The notes beneath the pieces were generated by a model. That model saw only the letters and a list, made by a program, of their open reading frames with translations, searched no databases and was not told the DNA's origin. A program made the translations under genes and the position numbers. Below, in pieces: positions 7,888-16,219 of a DNA stretch of 64,000 nt. The stretch's first letter is position 1, and each line of letters begins with the position of its first letter. Origin of the DNA: Pseudomonas fluorescens (GTDB taxonomy: Bacteria; Pseudomonadota; Gammaproteobacteria; Pseudomonadales; Pseudomonadaceae); the NCBI RefSeq assembly GCF_002022275.1, contig NZ_MSDF01000024.1:1-64000 (forward strand). The letters run 5' to 3'.

Positions 7888-10446
7888 TTAGAAGAACCGT
7901 GTCACGCTGATTTTCGCATCGCGGCCTTTGGTGTAGGCGCGGTCGCCGCTCAAGGCCGGGCGGAAGTTTTCGTTGAACAGGTTGTCCACGGTGAAATTCA
8001 CCTCGGTGCCCTTCAGGTAAGCCTGTTGCGGTTTCCATCTGGCGAACAGGCCCTGGGTGTTGTAGCGCTTGTTGCCGTACTGGTCGTAGAACAGGTCGCC
8101 CACGGCGCTGCCCGGGCCGCCTGAGTAGGTGTCGCTGGGCAGGCGGCTGGTGGCGCCGATGAATTGGCCGGTCCAGCCGACCTGAGCGTCCCACGCCGGA
8201 ATGTTGGTGCCGAGCACCAGGACCCATTTGGTCGGCGGAATATCGCGTGCCGCCACATCCGGCCCCCACGGGTTGGTGTAGGCGCCTTCGTGATCGCCCT
8301 TGGCGTAGGCAAATGACACCGAACCGAACAGGTAGGTTGAGTTGTAGAAAGTTTCGAGCTCAAAGCCCTTGATGGTCAGACCGCCGATGTTGCGGTAGTT
8401 GGCCATCGCCCCCGGCGGGCAGGCACTGGAAATCGTGCCGCCATTGACGGCCTGGTTCTGGCAGCCGACGCCCGTGGCCTTGAAGATTTCATCCTCGACC
8501 TTGTTATGGAAAAACGTGGTGCGCACTTGCAGGTTGTCATTCTGCGCGATCAGGTTATCGAAGCTGCTGACGCTGCCCAGGGTGATCGAAGTGATGCGTT
8601 CCGGGTCGAGGTCGACGCTGGTGGCGGTGCGGCTGCCCAGGCCTTGCACTTCGTATTGTTCGTCGATCACCGGCGCACGCCAGGTTTTGCTCCAGTTGGC
8701 GAACAGCCCCAGGTGCGGCGTGACGTTCCAGAATAACGCCAGGCGCGGCGACCAGCCGGTGTAGGTGCGGTCGCTGTAGTCGTGGCCGAACGACGGATCA
8801 GGATTGTCGTAATACGGTGCGTCGTTGCCTTCGCCGCGGTTGCGCACGTGGTCGTAACGCAGAGACGGGGTGATGGTCACGTCGCCGACCGTCACCGCGT
8901 CCTGCACGAAGAAGCTGTTGGTATCGACCTTGCCGTGGGGCATGAAGCCCGGCTGGAAGTGCCCGTAGTTGTAGCGTGCGGTGTTGTAGGTGGCGCCCGG
9001 CATCCACATTTCGGTTTCGCGGATGTGCTTGCGGATTTGCCCGCCAACCGTCAGCGCATGCTGCAAGGGGCCGGTGTCAAACAGGCTGAGGTTGCGGATG
9101 TCGAGGTTCTTGTCGGTGTAGGCCGTGTCCATCTTGCGCCCGCCGGTGGCCAGCTGGAAAAACGCGGTGGCGTCGCGCTCGTCGGTCTGGTCGGTGTTGG
9201 ACTGCGAGTACTTGATGGTCAGGTCCACCAGCGGGTTGTTCGCGGGCGTGTATTCGTATTTGCCCGACCAGGTGGTGTCGGTGGTGTCGCGCTGGGCCAA
9301 AAAGCGTTTCAAGGCATTTTCGTAGCCGTAGCGGTCGATGTTGGCCTGGGTCGGCGGTGTCGGGTAGCTGGCGGCCGAGAAGGGTGTCCAGCGGTTGCTG
9401 TGGGAGCGCGAGTAGGAAAACCCGGCGCTGTGTTCTTCGGTGAAGTGCGCATTGACCTTGAACAGTTTGCCGTCCACATCCTGGGCGCTGTTGGGCAGGC
9501 GCTGAGGGTTGATCGGGTACTGGTTGTTCTCGTTGGGCAGCTTGCCGGCCACCTTCATGTCGCCGCCGTCACGCTGAGTGAGGTAGGCGAGGGCGTCGAA
9601 ACGACCGTCGTCGGTGCGGCCATACACGGCGCTGCTGTAGATCTGTTCGTGGTCGTTGCTCGAGTAACCGTATTTGAGCATCGCGCCGCTGTTGCGGCCG
9701 TCCTGGAGCAAGTCCGGGGCATCCTTGGTGGTCATGTTGACCGTGCCGCCAAAGCCGCCGTTGCCGGTGAACGGGGAGTTGGGGCCTTTCTCGACCTCAA
9801 TGCTTTTGATCAGCTCGGGCTCGATAAACACCGTGCCTTGCTGGTAGCGCTCAAAGCCGGTTTTGGTGGCGCCGTCGACCGTCATCGGCACGTCTTCAGC
9901 ATCGCCAAAGCCACGGATGTTGATGGTCTGGCCGCCGGGTTTGAGCGAGCCGCCCTGGCTTACGCCGGGCAAGGTTTGCAACAGGCTGGGAATGTTGTTG
10001 GCCTGGTAGCGGTCGATGTCGGCCTGGGTCATGGTCGAGCGGTTGACGGTGCTGGAATCGACTTCGTTACCGGTGCCGATCACGCTGAGGGCGTCCAGTT
10101 GGATGGCACCGCTGTTGGTGGTCTTGCCCTCGTCGGGGCGCACCACGTAGGTGCTGCCGACTTTGATCAGGGTGAATTCGCCGTTTTTCAGCAGGGTACG
10201 AATTGCCACTTCCGCGGTGTAGTCGCCGCTGAGCGCGGGCGCCTGCACGTTCTTGAGCAGGCTTTCATCGAACAGCAGCTGGATTTTCGCCTGCTGTGCC
10301 ACCTGGCTCAGGGACGCGGCCAGCGACTGGGCGGGCAGTTGCAGGGTGAACGACTCGGCCTGGGCCGTGAGGCTGAACGCCATGCAGGTGGCGATCAGGG
10401 TCGGTCGAGCAAACAGGTGCGAAGCGTGGCAAGGCGCGCGAAACAT
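7888..10446 (-). CDS. TonB-dependent receptor with N-terminal STN signalling domain (haem-type?)
   Basis: Start chosen at the ATG ending at 10446, which follows a ggggga ribosome site and opens with a signal peptide ending in AQA; upstream in-frame codons look non-coding. About 852 residues: signal peptide, STN signalling domain (about residues 30-85), plug domain (from about 110) with GFGGTVNMTTKDA, then a 22-strand barrel ending in ISVTRFF. The STN domain plus the adjacent FecR and FecI genes make it a transducer that reports ligand binding. The GGTVNMTTKDA and SKTWRAPVIDEQY stretches resemble haem/haemoglobin-type receptors (TonB-hemin family), but no hemophore gene is next to it, so a siderophore ligand is possible. 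Confidence 0.87.
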   Translation of the reverse strand: MFRAPCHASHLFARPTLIATCMAFSLTAQAESFTLQLPAQSLAASLSQVAQQAKIQLLFDESLLKNVQAPALSGDYTAEVAIRTLLKNGEFTLIKVGSTYVVRPDEGKTTNSGAIQLDALSVIGTGNEVDSSTVNRSTMTQADIDRYQANNIPSLLQTLPGVSQGGSLKPGGQTINIRGFGDAEDVPMTVDGATKTGFERYQQGTVFIEPELIKSIEVEKGPNSPFTGNGGFGGTVNMTTKDAPDLLQDGRNSGAMLKYGYSSNDHEQIYSSAVYGRTDDGRFDALAYLTQRDGGDMKVAGKLPNENNQYPINPQRLPNSAQDVDGKLFKVNAHFTEEHSAGFSYSRSHSNRWTPFSAASYPTPPTQANIDRYGYENALKRFLAQRDTTDTTWSGKYEYTPANNPLVDLTIKYSQSNTDQTDERDATAFFQLATGGRKMDTAYTDKNLDIRNLSLFDTGPLQHALTVGGQIRKHIRETEMWMPGATYNTARYNYGHFQPGFMPHGKVDTNSFFVQDAVTVGDVTITPSLRYDHVRNRGEGNDAPYYDNPDPSFGHDYSDRTYTGWSPRLALFWNVTPHLGLFANWSKTWRAPVIDEQYEVQGLGSRTATSVDLDPERITSITLGSVSSFDNLIAQNDNLQVRTTFFHNKVEDEIFKATGVGCQNQAVNGGTISSACPPGAMANYRNIGGLTIKGFELETFYNSTYLFGSVSFAYAKGDHEGAYTNPWGPDVAARDIPPTKWVLVLGTNIPAWDAQVGWTGQFIGATSRLPSDTYSGGPGSAVGDLFYDQYGNKRYNTQGLFARWKPQQAYLKGTEVNFTVDNLFNENFRPALSGDRAYTKGRDAKISVTRFF

Positions 10447-10574
10447 GAAATCCCCCGGGGTGGCCAAATAGCCGAAAAGGTGTGCGTATCGAACACAATC
10501 GGGAAGAAGACGGGGCAGGTAGAAAAAACCACACATGCGAATGCAAAATATTCTCAAGTGTGGCGTGGCGCGCT

Positions 10575-11543
10575 TTATTTGCTCGCTTCGATTCTCACAA
10601 TGCCGTCGGCCGACGCCACGGTTTTCACGGGTAACAGGGCCGGCAGGGCGTTAAGCAGGGCGTCGGGGTCATTGACATCCAGGTTGCCCGATACCTTCAA
10701 CTGCGCCACGGTTTTGCTCACCCGCAACGGCGCCTGCGGGCGGTAGAGGCTCAATTCGTCGATCAGGCTGGCCAGGTCCCGATTGCGAAATGACAAGTGC
10801 CCGCTGCGCCAGTCGGCCACTGCCTCGCCGGTGAGTGTTTGCTGTTGCACGGTGCCCTTGGTGTAGTTGTAGCTGGCGCGCTGTCGGGCGCCGAGCAAGG
10901 CCACGGGGCTTTTGGTGTCCGGTTCGAACGCCACTTGGCCGTGGGCGACGCTGACCACCAGTTGCTGCTGGCTGCGCCGCACGTCGAAACCGGTGCCCAC
11001 CACCCGCACATTCGCCTCGCCGGCCTGCACGTACAGCGGTCGCTCTTTATCGGCGGCGACTTCGATATACAGCTGGCCCTTGTCCAGATGAATGAGGCGT
11101 TGATGGGCAGTGAAATCCAGGCGCAGACGCGTGTTGGCATTCACATATAACGTGCTGCCGTCGGGCAGGTTCAAGGTGCGCATGCCTTTGGCGTGAGCGG
11201 CGACTTGCGCGTGATACAGCCCACGGGGCGCGCCGACATTCGTGGTCAACACCGCACACACCAGTGCAGCCGCCACGGCGAGGGCCGGGCGCCACGTCGA
11301 CGGTTTGCGTTTGGGCAGTGCCACGGGTTTGTTCAATTGCTGCAACTGGGCGAGGTCGGCCCACAGTTGCTCGAATTCGGCATAGGCGCGCGCGTGGGCC
11401 GGGGTTGCCTGCCAGACGGCAAACGCCTTGCGGTCGGCTCGCCCCGCTTCGCTGCGGTTGCGGGCAAACCAGCCGGCGGCCTGGGCATCGATGGAGTCAA
11501 TTTGCTCGATGTCCACAGCGCCGATGTCGCTCAGGCGGTTCAT
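10575..11543 (-). CDS. FecR-family anti-sigma regulator
   Basis: A 322-residue regulator beginning MNRLSDIGAVDIEQID. It has an N-terminal cytoplasmic DUF4880-type domain (about residues 10-60), one membrane segment (about 93-112, PALAVAAALVCAVLTTNVG), a periplasmic FecR domain with DGSTLYVNANTRLRLDF, and a C-terminal STN-like half. It relays the ligand signal from the TonB receptor's STN domain to the ECF sigma factor. The start overlaps the sigma gene stop by four bases (ATGA), implying coupled translation. The longer open frame upstream is an unrelated frame of the sigma gene. Confidence 0.88.
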   Translation of the reverse strand: MNRLSDIGAVDIEQIDSIDAQAAGWFARNRSEAGRADRKAFAVWQATPAHARAYAEFEQLWADLAQLQQLNKPVALPKRKPSTWRPALAVAAALVCAVLTTNVGAPRGLYHAQVAAHAKGMRTLNLPDGSTLYVNANTRLRLDFTAHQRLIHLDKGQLYIEVAADKERPLYVQAGEANVRVVGTGFDVRRSQQQLVVSVAHGQVAFEPDTKSPVALLGARQRASYNYTKGTVQQQTLTGEAVADWRSGHLSFRNRDLASLIDELSLYRPQAPLRVSKTVAQLKVSGNLDVNDPDALLNALPALLPVKTVASADGIVRIEASK

Positions 11544-12079
11544 GCTGGCTGCTCCATGCCGGGTTCGGGTTGAAGGCGTCGCTTGCAATGCAGCAGGGCA
11601 AACGCGATGTGCTTTTCCACCATGCTGGTCGAAATGCCCATGCGCGCGGCGATCTGCGCCTGGCTCAGGCCTTCGAAGCGGTGCAGCATAAGGGCTTCTC
11701 GCCTGCGGGGCGAGAGTTCTGCGAGGACTTCTTTCAACTGTTCCAGACGTTGCTGACGCTGTGCGGCGGCCATGGGGTCGTTTTGCTCGTCGGCGACCGG
11801 CTCGGCGTCCTTTTCGGCCTGATCCTGGTGGACGGTGTGCCGAACCTTTTGCTTGCGCCAGTGATCGCGCAGCAGGTTGCGCGCCATCTGGAACAGAAAC
11901 GCCCGTGGCTGCTCGACCTTGGCGCGGTCGCGGTAGTCCAGCCACTGGGTGAAAACATCCTGGGTCATGTCCGCCGCGTCGCTGGCGTTGTCCGTGCGCT
12001 TGCGCAGGAAATGCAGGATATCTGCATAAAACCCGCGAAAGGCATCGGCCGACAACGGGTCGGGCTTTGGACGAGACAT
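11540..12079 (-). CDS. ECF sigma factor, FecI family
   Basis: A 179-residue iron-type ECF sigma factor. Region 2 lies at about residues 12-80 (DMTQDVFTQWLDYRD, PRAFLFQMARNLLRDHWRK) and region 4 at about 115-165 (LSPRRREALMLHRFEGLSQ). It is first in the fecI-fecR-receptor order, and a Fur-type palindrome lies about 50 bases upstream, so expression should rise under iron starvation. It likely directs transcription of the downstream TonB receptor gene. Confidence 0.9.
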   Translation of the reverse strand: MSRPKPDPLSADAFRGFYADILHFLRKRTDNASDAADMTQDVFTQWLDYRDRAKVEQPRAFLFQMARNLLRDHWRKQKVRHTVHQDQAEKDAEPVADEQNDPMAAAQRQQRLEQLKEVLAELSPRRREALMLHRFEGLSQAQIAARMGISTSMVEKHIAFALLHCKRRLQPEPGMEQPA

Positions 12080-12126
12080 GGATATCCTTCTTGACGAAGC
12101 ACGACGTAGAAAAGTCGCGAATGATA

Positions 12127-12143
12127 TCGAGAACTATTGTCAT
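12127..12143 (-). promoter_or_regulatory. Fur box candidate upstream of fecI
   Basis: Read on the minus strand, ATGACAATAGTTCTCGA matches the Pseudomonas Fur consensus ATGAGAATCATTCTCAT at 12 of 17 positions. It lies about 50 bp before the sigma-factor start, where Fur boxes of iron-starvation sigma genes normally sit. Confidence 0.55.
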
Positions 12144-12170
12144 TTGTCTTCAGGTAAATACCCGTTGCTG

Positions 12171-12197
12171 ATGCCCGGCTGGAATTACGCCGGGCAT
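12171..12197. repeat. Perfect 9-bp inverted repeat
   Basis: ATGCCCGGC and GCCGGGCAT are separated by nine bases in the gap between the divergent fecI and yegP-like genes. There is no T-run, so it is either a regulatory hairpin in the yegP leader or a small palindrome of unknown role. Confidence 0.45.
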
Positions 12198-12250
12198 AGC
12201 CTTTAATCCTACGTGCTAGTGAATGAAGTCCCACACAAAAGGAGAGCATC

Positions 12251-12583
12251 ATGGCTGGATGGTATGAGTTGAGTAAAAGCAGCAACGGGCAATTTCGTTT
12301 TGTGCTGAAGGCGGGGAACGCTGAGACTATTTTGACCAGCGAGCTTTACACCACCCGAACAGCAGCTGAAAGCGGCATTGCTTCCGTGCAGACCAACAGC
12401 CCGCTTGACGAGCGCTATGAGAAAAAGGTGGCCAGCAATGGTCAGTCGTACTTCAACCTCAAGGCTGCCAATCACCAGGTGATCGGCACCAGCGAGCAGT
12501 ATTCCTCGACAGCGGCGCGCGACACTGGCATTGCCAGCGTCAAGACCAATGGCCCGAGCACCACGATCAAAGACAAGACCTGA
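12251..12583 (+). CDS. YegP/DUF1508 family protein (two tandem repeats)
   Basis: A 110-residue protein made of two about 50-residue DUF1508 repeats. The first runs from MAGWYELSKSSNGQFRFVLK and the second from YEKKVASNGQSYFNLKAAN; each is followed by a conserved SELYTT/SEQYSS and GIASV(Q/K)TN segment. The length matches the family. YegP-like proteins are small and of unproven function. A strong bidirectional terminator follows and separates it from the convergent dapA-like gene. Confidence 0.88.
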   Translation: MAGWYELSKSSNGQFRFVLKAGNAETILTSELYTTRTAAESGIASVQTNSPLDERYEKKVASNGQSYFNLKAANHQVIGTSEQYSSTAARDTGIASVKTNGPSTTIKDKT

Positions 12584-12600
12584 CCGTGTTGTAAAAACCA

Positions 12601-12637
12601 ACGCCCCGGGGCTGTCAGGTGCCCGGGGCGTTTTTGT
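12601..12637. terminator. Rho-independent terminator (bidirectional)
   Basis: A GC-rich stem (ACGCCCCGGG / CCCGGGGCGT) with a loop of about 10 bases is followed by TTTTTG on the plus strand. It ends the yegP-like gene and abuts the stop of the convergent dapA-like gene. Confidence 0.8.
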
Positions 12638-13516
12638 TCAGAGGGCAGCGAGCAAGGCCTTCAGTTGATCGCGCCCGGTCTCGCCCAGTGGAAATACCGG
12701 CAACCGTGGATCACCGGCATTCAACCCGGTCAGCTGCAATCCAGCCTTGACCGTCGCCGGCAAACCGCCCTTGAGGATGAATTCCAGCAACGGCAACTGG
12801 CGATAAAACAGCTCACGCGCCTTTGTCAGATCATTCGCCAGTACTGCGTCATACAAATCCAGATTGAGCTGCGGGATCAGGTTCGGTGCCGCCGTGCACC
12901 AGCCTTTGGCGCCCGCAGCAAAGGCTTCCAGCGCCAGCGGGTTGCAGCCGTTGTAGAACGGTACGTCGCTGTGCCGTTTTAACTGGTGCATGCGCTGAAT
13001 ATCCCCGGTGCTTTCCTTGACCATGGTCACGTTGGTCACCTGCTTGATGATGCGCAGGATCAATTCCACCGACATATCCGTGCCGCTGGTGGCCGGGTTG
13101 TTGTAGAGCATGATCGGCACACCGATGCTGTCGCCAATCGCGGCGTAATGGGCGAGGATTTCCGCGTCGCTGAGTTTCCAGTACGAAGCCGGCAGCACCA
13201 TCACCACATCGGCGCCGTTGGCTTCGGCGTAACGCGCCCGGCGCACGGCCTTGGCGGTGGTGAGGTCCGACACGCTGACGATGGTGGGCACGCGCCGGGC
13301 GATTTTTGCCAGGCTGTAGGCGCTCACTTCGTCCCACTCGGCATCGCTTAAATAAGCGCCTTCGCCGGTGCTGCCCAAGGGGGCAATGGCGTGCACGCCG
13401 CTGTCGATCAAACGGTCGATGGAACGGCCCAGGGCGTCGAGGTCGATGCGTGAACCGTCGGCGCTGAACGGGGTAATGGTGTAGCCGATGATGCCGTGAA
13501 TGTTTGGGCTGGACAT
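12638..13516 (-). CDS. DapA-family lyase/aldolase (dihydrodipicolinate synthase-like)
   Basis: A 292-residue class I (Schiff-base) TIM-barrel enzyme. The GSTGE carboxylate-binding motif is at residues 48-52, LYNNP with the conserved Tyr is at 137-141, and the catalytic lysine is Lys167 in TMVKEST. It is second in a two-gene unit with a class II aldolase gene (26-bp gap). This pairing, and the XRE-cupin regulator divergent from it, point to a catabolic 2-oxo-acid aldolase or dehydratase rather than lysine synthesis. The exact substrate is not deducible. Confidence 0.85.
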   Translation of the reverse strand: MSSPNIHGIIGYTITPFSADGSRIDLDALGRSIDRLIDSGVHAIAPLGSTGEGAYLSDAEWDEVSAYSLAKIARRVPTIVSVSDLTTAKAVRRARYAEANGADVVMVLPASYWKLSDAEILAHYAAIGDSIGVPIMLYNNPATSGTDMSVELILRIIKQVTNVTMVKESTGDIQRMHQLKRHSDVPFYNGCNPLALEAFAAGAKGWCTAAPNLIPQLNLDLYDAVLANDLTKARELFYRQLPLLEFILKGGLPATVKAGLQLTGLNAGDPRLPVFPLGETGRDQLKALLAAL

Positions 13517-13541
13517 GCAGAGTCTCCGGTCGAAAAGGGGA

Positions 13542-14324
13542 TCAATTCAGGCAATCGGCGTGTTTGCGCAGGTTCTGCCGGGCGTAGTAGTTGAACGCGG
13601 CGCCATGGCGCTTGGGCTTGGAGATCCAGTCATGGGCCTCACGCCCCAGTTCCGGCAGGATCGGCTTGATGGTGCCCGCCGACATCGCCAGCAACTGCAA
13701 CTTGGCCGCGCGTTCGATCAACTGCGCGATCACGCAGGCTTCCTCGATGCTCGCCCCGGTGGACAGCTGGCCGTGGTGCGAGAGCAGAATCGCGCGCTTG
13801 TCACCGAGCGCCGTGGTGATGATTTCGCCTTCTTCATTGCCCACCGGCACGCCCGGCCAGGCCTCCAGGAATGCGCAGTCTTCGTACAGCGGGCAGAGGT
13901 CCATGTGCGACACCTGCAACGGCACTTCCAGCATCGACAACGCGGCAATGTGCGTCGGGTGCGTATGGATGATGCAGTTCACATCCGGCCGCCCACGGTA
14001 CACCCAGGTGTGAAAGCGGTTGGCCGGGTTGGGAATGCCGTGGCCTTCCAGCACTTCCAGATCTTCGTTCACCAGTAACAAATTACTGGCCGTGATTTCA
14101 TCAAAACCCAGGCCCAACTGCTGAGTGTAATAGGTGCCAGGCGTCGGCCCGCGTGCGGTGATCTGCCCGGCGAGACCAGAGTCGTGGCCGTGTTCGAACA
14201 GGATGCGGCAGGTGAGCGCCAGCTTTTGCCGGTCGGTCCACGTATTATCCGCCAGGCTATTTTGCATCTGGATCAGCGCTTGCTTGACCAGTTGGTCTTT
14301 GGGGAGTGCTAATGTCTTGGCCAT
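13542..14324 (-). CDS. Class II aldolase/adducin family protein
   Basis: Start taken at the ATG ending at 14324 (MAKTLALPKDQ); a longer frame runs into the regulatory region. About 260 residues with the class II aldolase/adducin fold. Metal-binding histidines are visible in HTHPTHIAALS and SHHGQLSTG, and an early ARGPTPGTYYTQQ segment fits phosphate or carboxylate binding. Members include fuculose-phosphate-type aldolases and decarboxylases. It is the first gene of the operon with the DapA-like enzyme, so the two probably act in sequence on one compound. Confidence 0.85.
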   Translation of the reverse strand: MAKTLALPKDQLVKQALIQMQNSLADNTWTDRQKLALTCRILFEHGHDSGLAGQITARGPTPGTYYTQQLGLGFDEITASNLLLVNEDLEVLEGHGIPNPANRFHTWVYRGRPDVNCIIHTHPTHIAALSMLEVPLQVSHMDLCPLYEDCAFLEAWPGVPVGNEEGEIITTALGDKRAILLSHHGQLSTGASIEEACVIAQLIERAAKLQLLAMSAGTIKPILPELGREAHDWISKPKRHGAAFNYYARQNLRKHADCLN

Positions 14325-14348
14325 ATCGGGTGCCCTCGGTGGCTGCAA

Positions 14349-14384
14349 ATGACACTAACGATGCTATATGACACTTTGTGTCAT
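14349..14384. promoter_or_regulatory. Operator candidate: ATGACAC palindrome plus half-site
   Basis: A perfect palindrome ATGACAC-TTT-GTGTCAT (14368-14384) is preceded by an extra ATGACAC half-site (14349-14355), 19 bp away start to start. Both lie between the aldolase operon and the divergent XRE-cupin gene, so this is the likely operator for that regulator. Confidence 0.6.
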
Positions 14385-14429
14385 TGGCAAGCGCAGCTCT
14401 CGCCTTTCTGCATGGATTAACCGCAGCAC

Positions 14430-14957
14430 ATGTCTATCCGTTTGAAATTATTAAGAAAAAAACTTGGTGTAACCCTGGATGTGCTGGCTGAAAAGTCCGG
14501 GATGACCAAGAGTTACCTGTCCAAGGTCGAGCGCGGGCTCAATACGCCGTCGATTGCTGCCGCGCTGAAACTGGCCAAGGCGTTGAATGTGAAGGTCGAA
14601 GAGCTGTTCAGCGAAGACAGCGTCAGCCTTGACGGCTACAGCCTGGTGCGCAGCCATGAACGGCCGGACACGGCGCCGGGTTACGCGGTGCTCGCCCATC
14701 AGGTCAGTGAACGCAGCTTGTTGCCGTTCATCATCTATCCGCCGGCGGAATTCGCCGACAAGACCTTCAAGGAGCACGTGGGGGAGGAGTTTTTGTTTGT
14801 GCATGAAGGCCAGGTGGAAGTGGACTTCATGAATGAGCGGGTGATTCTGGAACGGGGGGATGCGCTGCATTTCAATGCGCAGAAGCCGCATCGGATTCGC
14901 TCGGTGGGGGTGGTTCAGGCGCAGTTGCTGGTGGTGGTTCACAGCTCGGAAGAGTGA
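14430..14957 (+). CDS. XRE-family regulator with C-terminal cupin domain
   Basis: A 175-residue protein with an XRE helix-turn-helix (about residues 5-60, LDVLAEKSGMTKSYLSKVER) and a cupin sensor domain (about 100-170, HVGEEFLFVHEGQVEVDF). This architecture (PuuR/SutR type) senses small metabolites and usually represses the neighbouring catabolic genes. It is divergent from the aldolase/DapA operon across a gap with a perfect palindrome. The inducer is presumably a substrate or intermediate of that operon. Confidence 0.88.
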   Translation: MSIRLKLLRKKLGVTLDVLAEKSGMTKSYLSKVERGLNTPSIAAALKLAKALNVKVEELFSEDSVSLDGYSLVRSHERPDTAPGYAVLAHQVSERSLLPFIIYPPAEFADKTFKEHVGEEFLFVHEGQVEVDFMNERVILERGDALHFNAQKPHRIRSVGVVQAQLLVVVHSSEE

Positions 14958-14984
14958 TCCATTCGACAGTTGAAATACGGTCAA

Positions 14985-15074
14985 TGTGGGAGCGGGCTTG
15001 CTCGCGAATGCGGTGTATCAGTCAACTGATGTGGAGCTGACACACCGCATTCGCGAGCAAGCTCGCTCCCACAT
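14985..15074. repeat. REPIN (inverted REP pair)
   Basis: TGTGGGAGCGGGCTTGCTCG and its complement are separated by about 40 bases that include a gcggtgt / acaccgc inner stem. It lies between the convergent XRE-cupin and DUF4917 genes, five bases from the DUF4917 stop. Confidence 0.9.
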
Positions 15075-15079
15075 TTTAA

Positions 15080-16096
15080 TCAGTGTTCGACAGGGACGGA
15101 CAGTGCCGAATTACCCAGCGGGTGGGTACGCGCCGCAAAGAACTTCAACGCCACCCCCGTGCCCTCAAACAGCTCCGAATACCGCCGCTTCTGCTGCCGA
15201 ATAAACCCGTCACTGCGCCCCGACACCGAGATCGCCAGCGTCGTCAGCCTGGCCTGGCGAAGCGCATCTACCAGGTGTTTGTCCTGCGGCCCCAAATCAT
15301 GACCAAAGATGCACAGCGCACCTGCATGGCTCAGCAGTTGCTCATAACAAAACGACAGATAATCCGAACTGCGAATAGTCTTGAGCTTCTCCTCAACCTT
15401 GCCTTCGCTGACAAACAGCGGCACATCATCCAGCGTCTTGATCGTGTTGTAGATCGCGAAGCTGCTGAGCAAGGTGCTGTCGGTAGACGGCAATTTGCGC
15501 GCAGTGCCATCCAGGTTGCGCACCAGGTGCAGGCCGCCGTGCAGGTAGAGAATGCGTGTGGCGTCGGTGTGGGTCGTGCGCAGGTCAAAGCTGGCGTCGG
15601 CGCTGCGAAACAGGTCGTCGATCCCTGGCGTGTGCAGGATCGCCCAGTAATTGAGCAAGTCGTAGTTGCTGGTGAACACGGTGGGGTAAGTCACCAGTTC
15701 CGCGTTGATCGCCGCCAGCGTCGAGGGCTGCACCAGGCGCCACGGGATGTGCACGGCGTGGATGGTATTGATCAGCGCTTCCTTGATCGCGTAATAGCGA
15801 TTGCGCGGCGCCGCCGAGCTGACCGCCAAGGCTTTGTTGACCCGACTGGTGGTTTTCAAGGCGCACAGGGCTTGCTCGAAACTGCGGGTTTGCAGGGCGT
15901 CGAATACGCTGAGCTCGGATTGGCTCAAGGGTTTTTCTTCGACGGTGCGTGCGTTTTCGAACAGCGAGTCGTAGGCAAAGTCTTCCCAAATGGTACGGCT
16001 TGCGCCGTTGCCGATCAGAATCCCGCTGAAATCGACTGCGCTTCGCACGGCGCTCCAGTCTTCAAGGTGGGCGTCAATATCCTGGAAATCCTTCAT
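15080..16096 (-). CDS. DUF4917 family protein, SIR2-like motifs
   Basis: A 338-residue protein. GNGAS at residues 29-33, FTSNYD at 141-146 and YLHGGLH at 184-190 are the glycine, Asn-Asp and His motifs seen in SIR2-like NAD-binding folds, and the overall pattern matches DUF4917. SIR2-like domains often hydrolyse NAD in anti-phage systems, but here no partner gene (Argonaute, HerA, TIR or similar) is adjacent and the neighbours are metabolic. It is a single gene with a REPIN just after its stop. Function is unknown; the NAD link is inference from motifs. Confidence 0.72.
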   Translation of the reverse strand: MKDFQDIDAHLEDWSAVRSAVDFSGILIGNGASRTIWEDFAYDSLFENARTVEEKPLSQSELSVFDALQTRSFEQALCALKTTSRVNKALAVSSAAPRNRYYAIKEALINTIHAVHIPWRLVQPSTLAAINAELVTYPTVFTSNYDLLNYWAILHTPGIDDLFRSADASFDLRTTHTDATRILYLHGGLHLVRNLDGTARKLPSTDSTLLSSFAIYNTIKTLDDVPLFVSEGKVEEKLKTIRSSDYLSFCYEQLLSHAGALCIFGHDLGPQDKHLVDALRQARLTTLAISVSGRSDGFIRQQKRRYSELFEGTGVALKFFAARTHPLGNSALSVPVEH

Positions 16097-16149
16097 TGCG
16101 GCGGGTCTACTCGAAATCGGCGGGGCGCTGACTTTATCACGAGCCGGCG

Positions 16150-16163
16150 TTGATCCTGATCAA
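16150..16163. promoter_or_regulatory. Anr/FNR box, perfect
   Basis: TTGAT-CCTG-ATCAA is a perfect match to the Anr/Dnr/FNR consensus TTGAT-N4-ATCAA. It is centred about 63 bp before the ATG of the iron-dependent alcohol dehydrogenase, a spacing suited to oxygen-limited activation of that gene. It also lies about 60 bp upstream of the divergent DUF4917 start. Confidence 0.75.
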
Positions 16164-16219
16164 GATGCGCCGCGCGGTACAGGTTGATGCTGTGAGCACA
16201 ACGCCTCTGAGGACTTTCC

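Noticed and set aside
8782..10746. 654-codon open frame on the plus strand
   Set aside because: It runs antisense through the TonB receptor gene; its composition is the Val/Ala/Gly/Arg-rich pattern of a high-GC shadow frame, and the minus-strand frame has clear STN, plug and barrel motifs.
10575..12143. 522-codon minus-strand frame read as one protein
   Set aside because: It joins an out-of-frame reading of the sigma-factor gene to the real FecR; FecR begins at the ATG ending at 11543, and fecI is in another frame.
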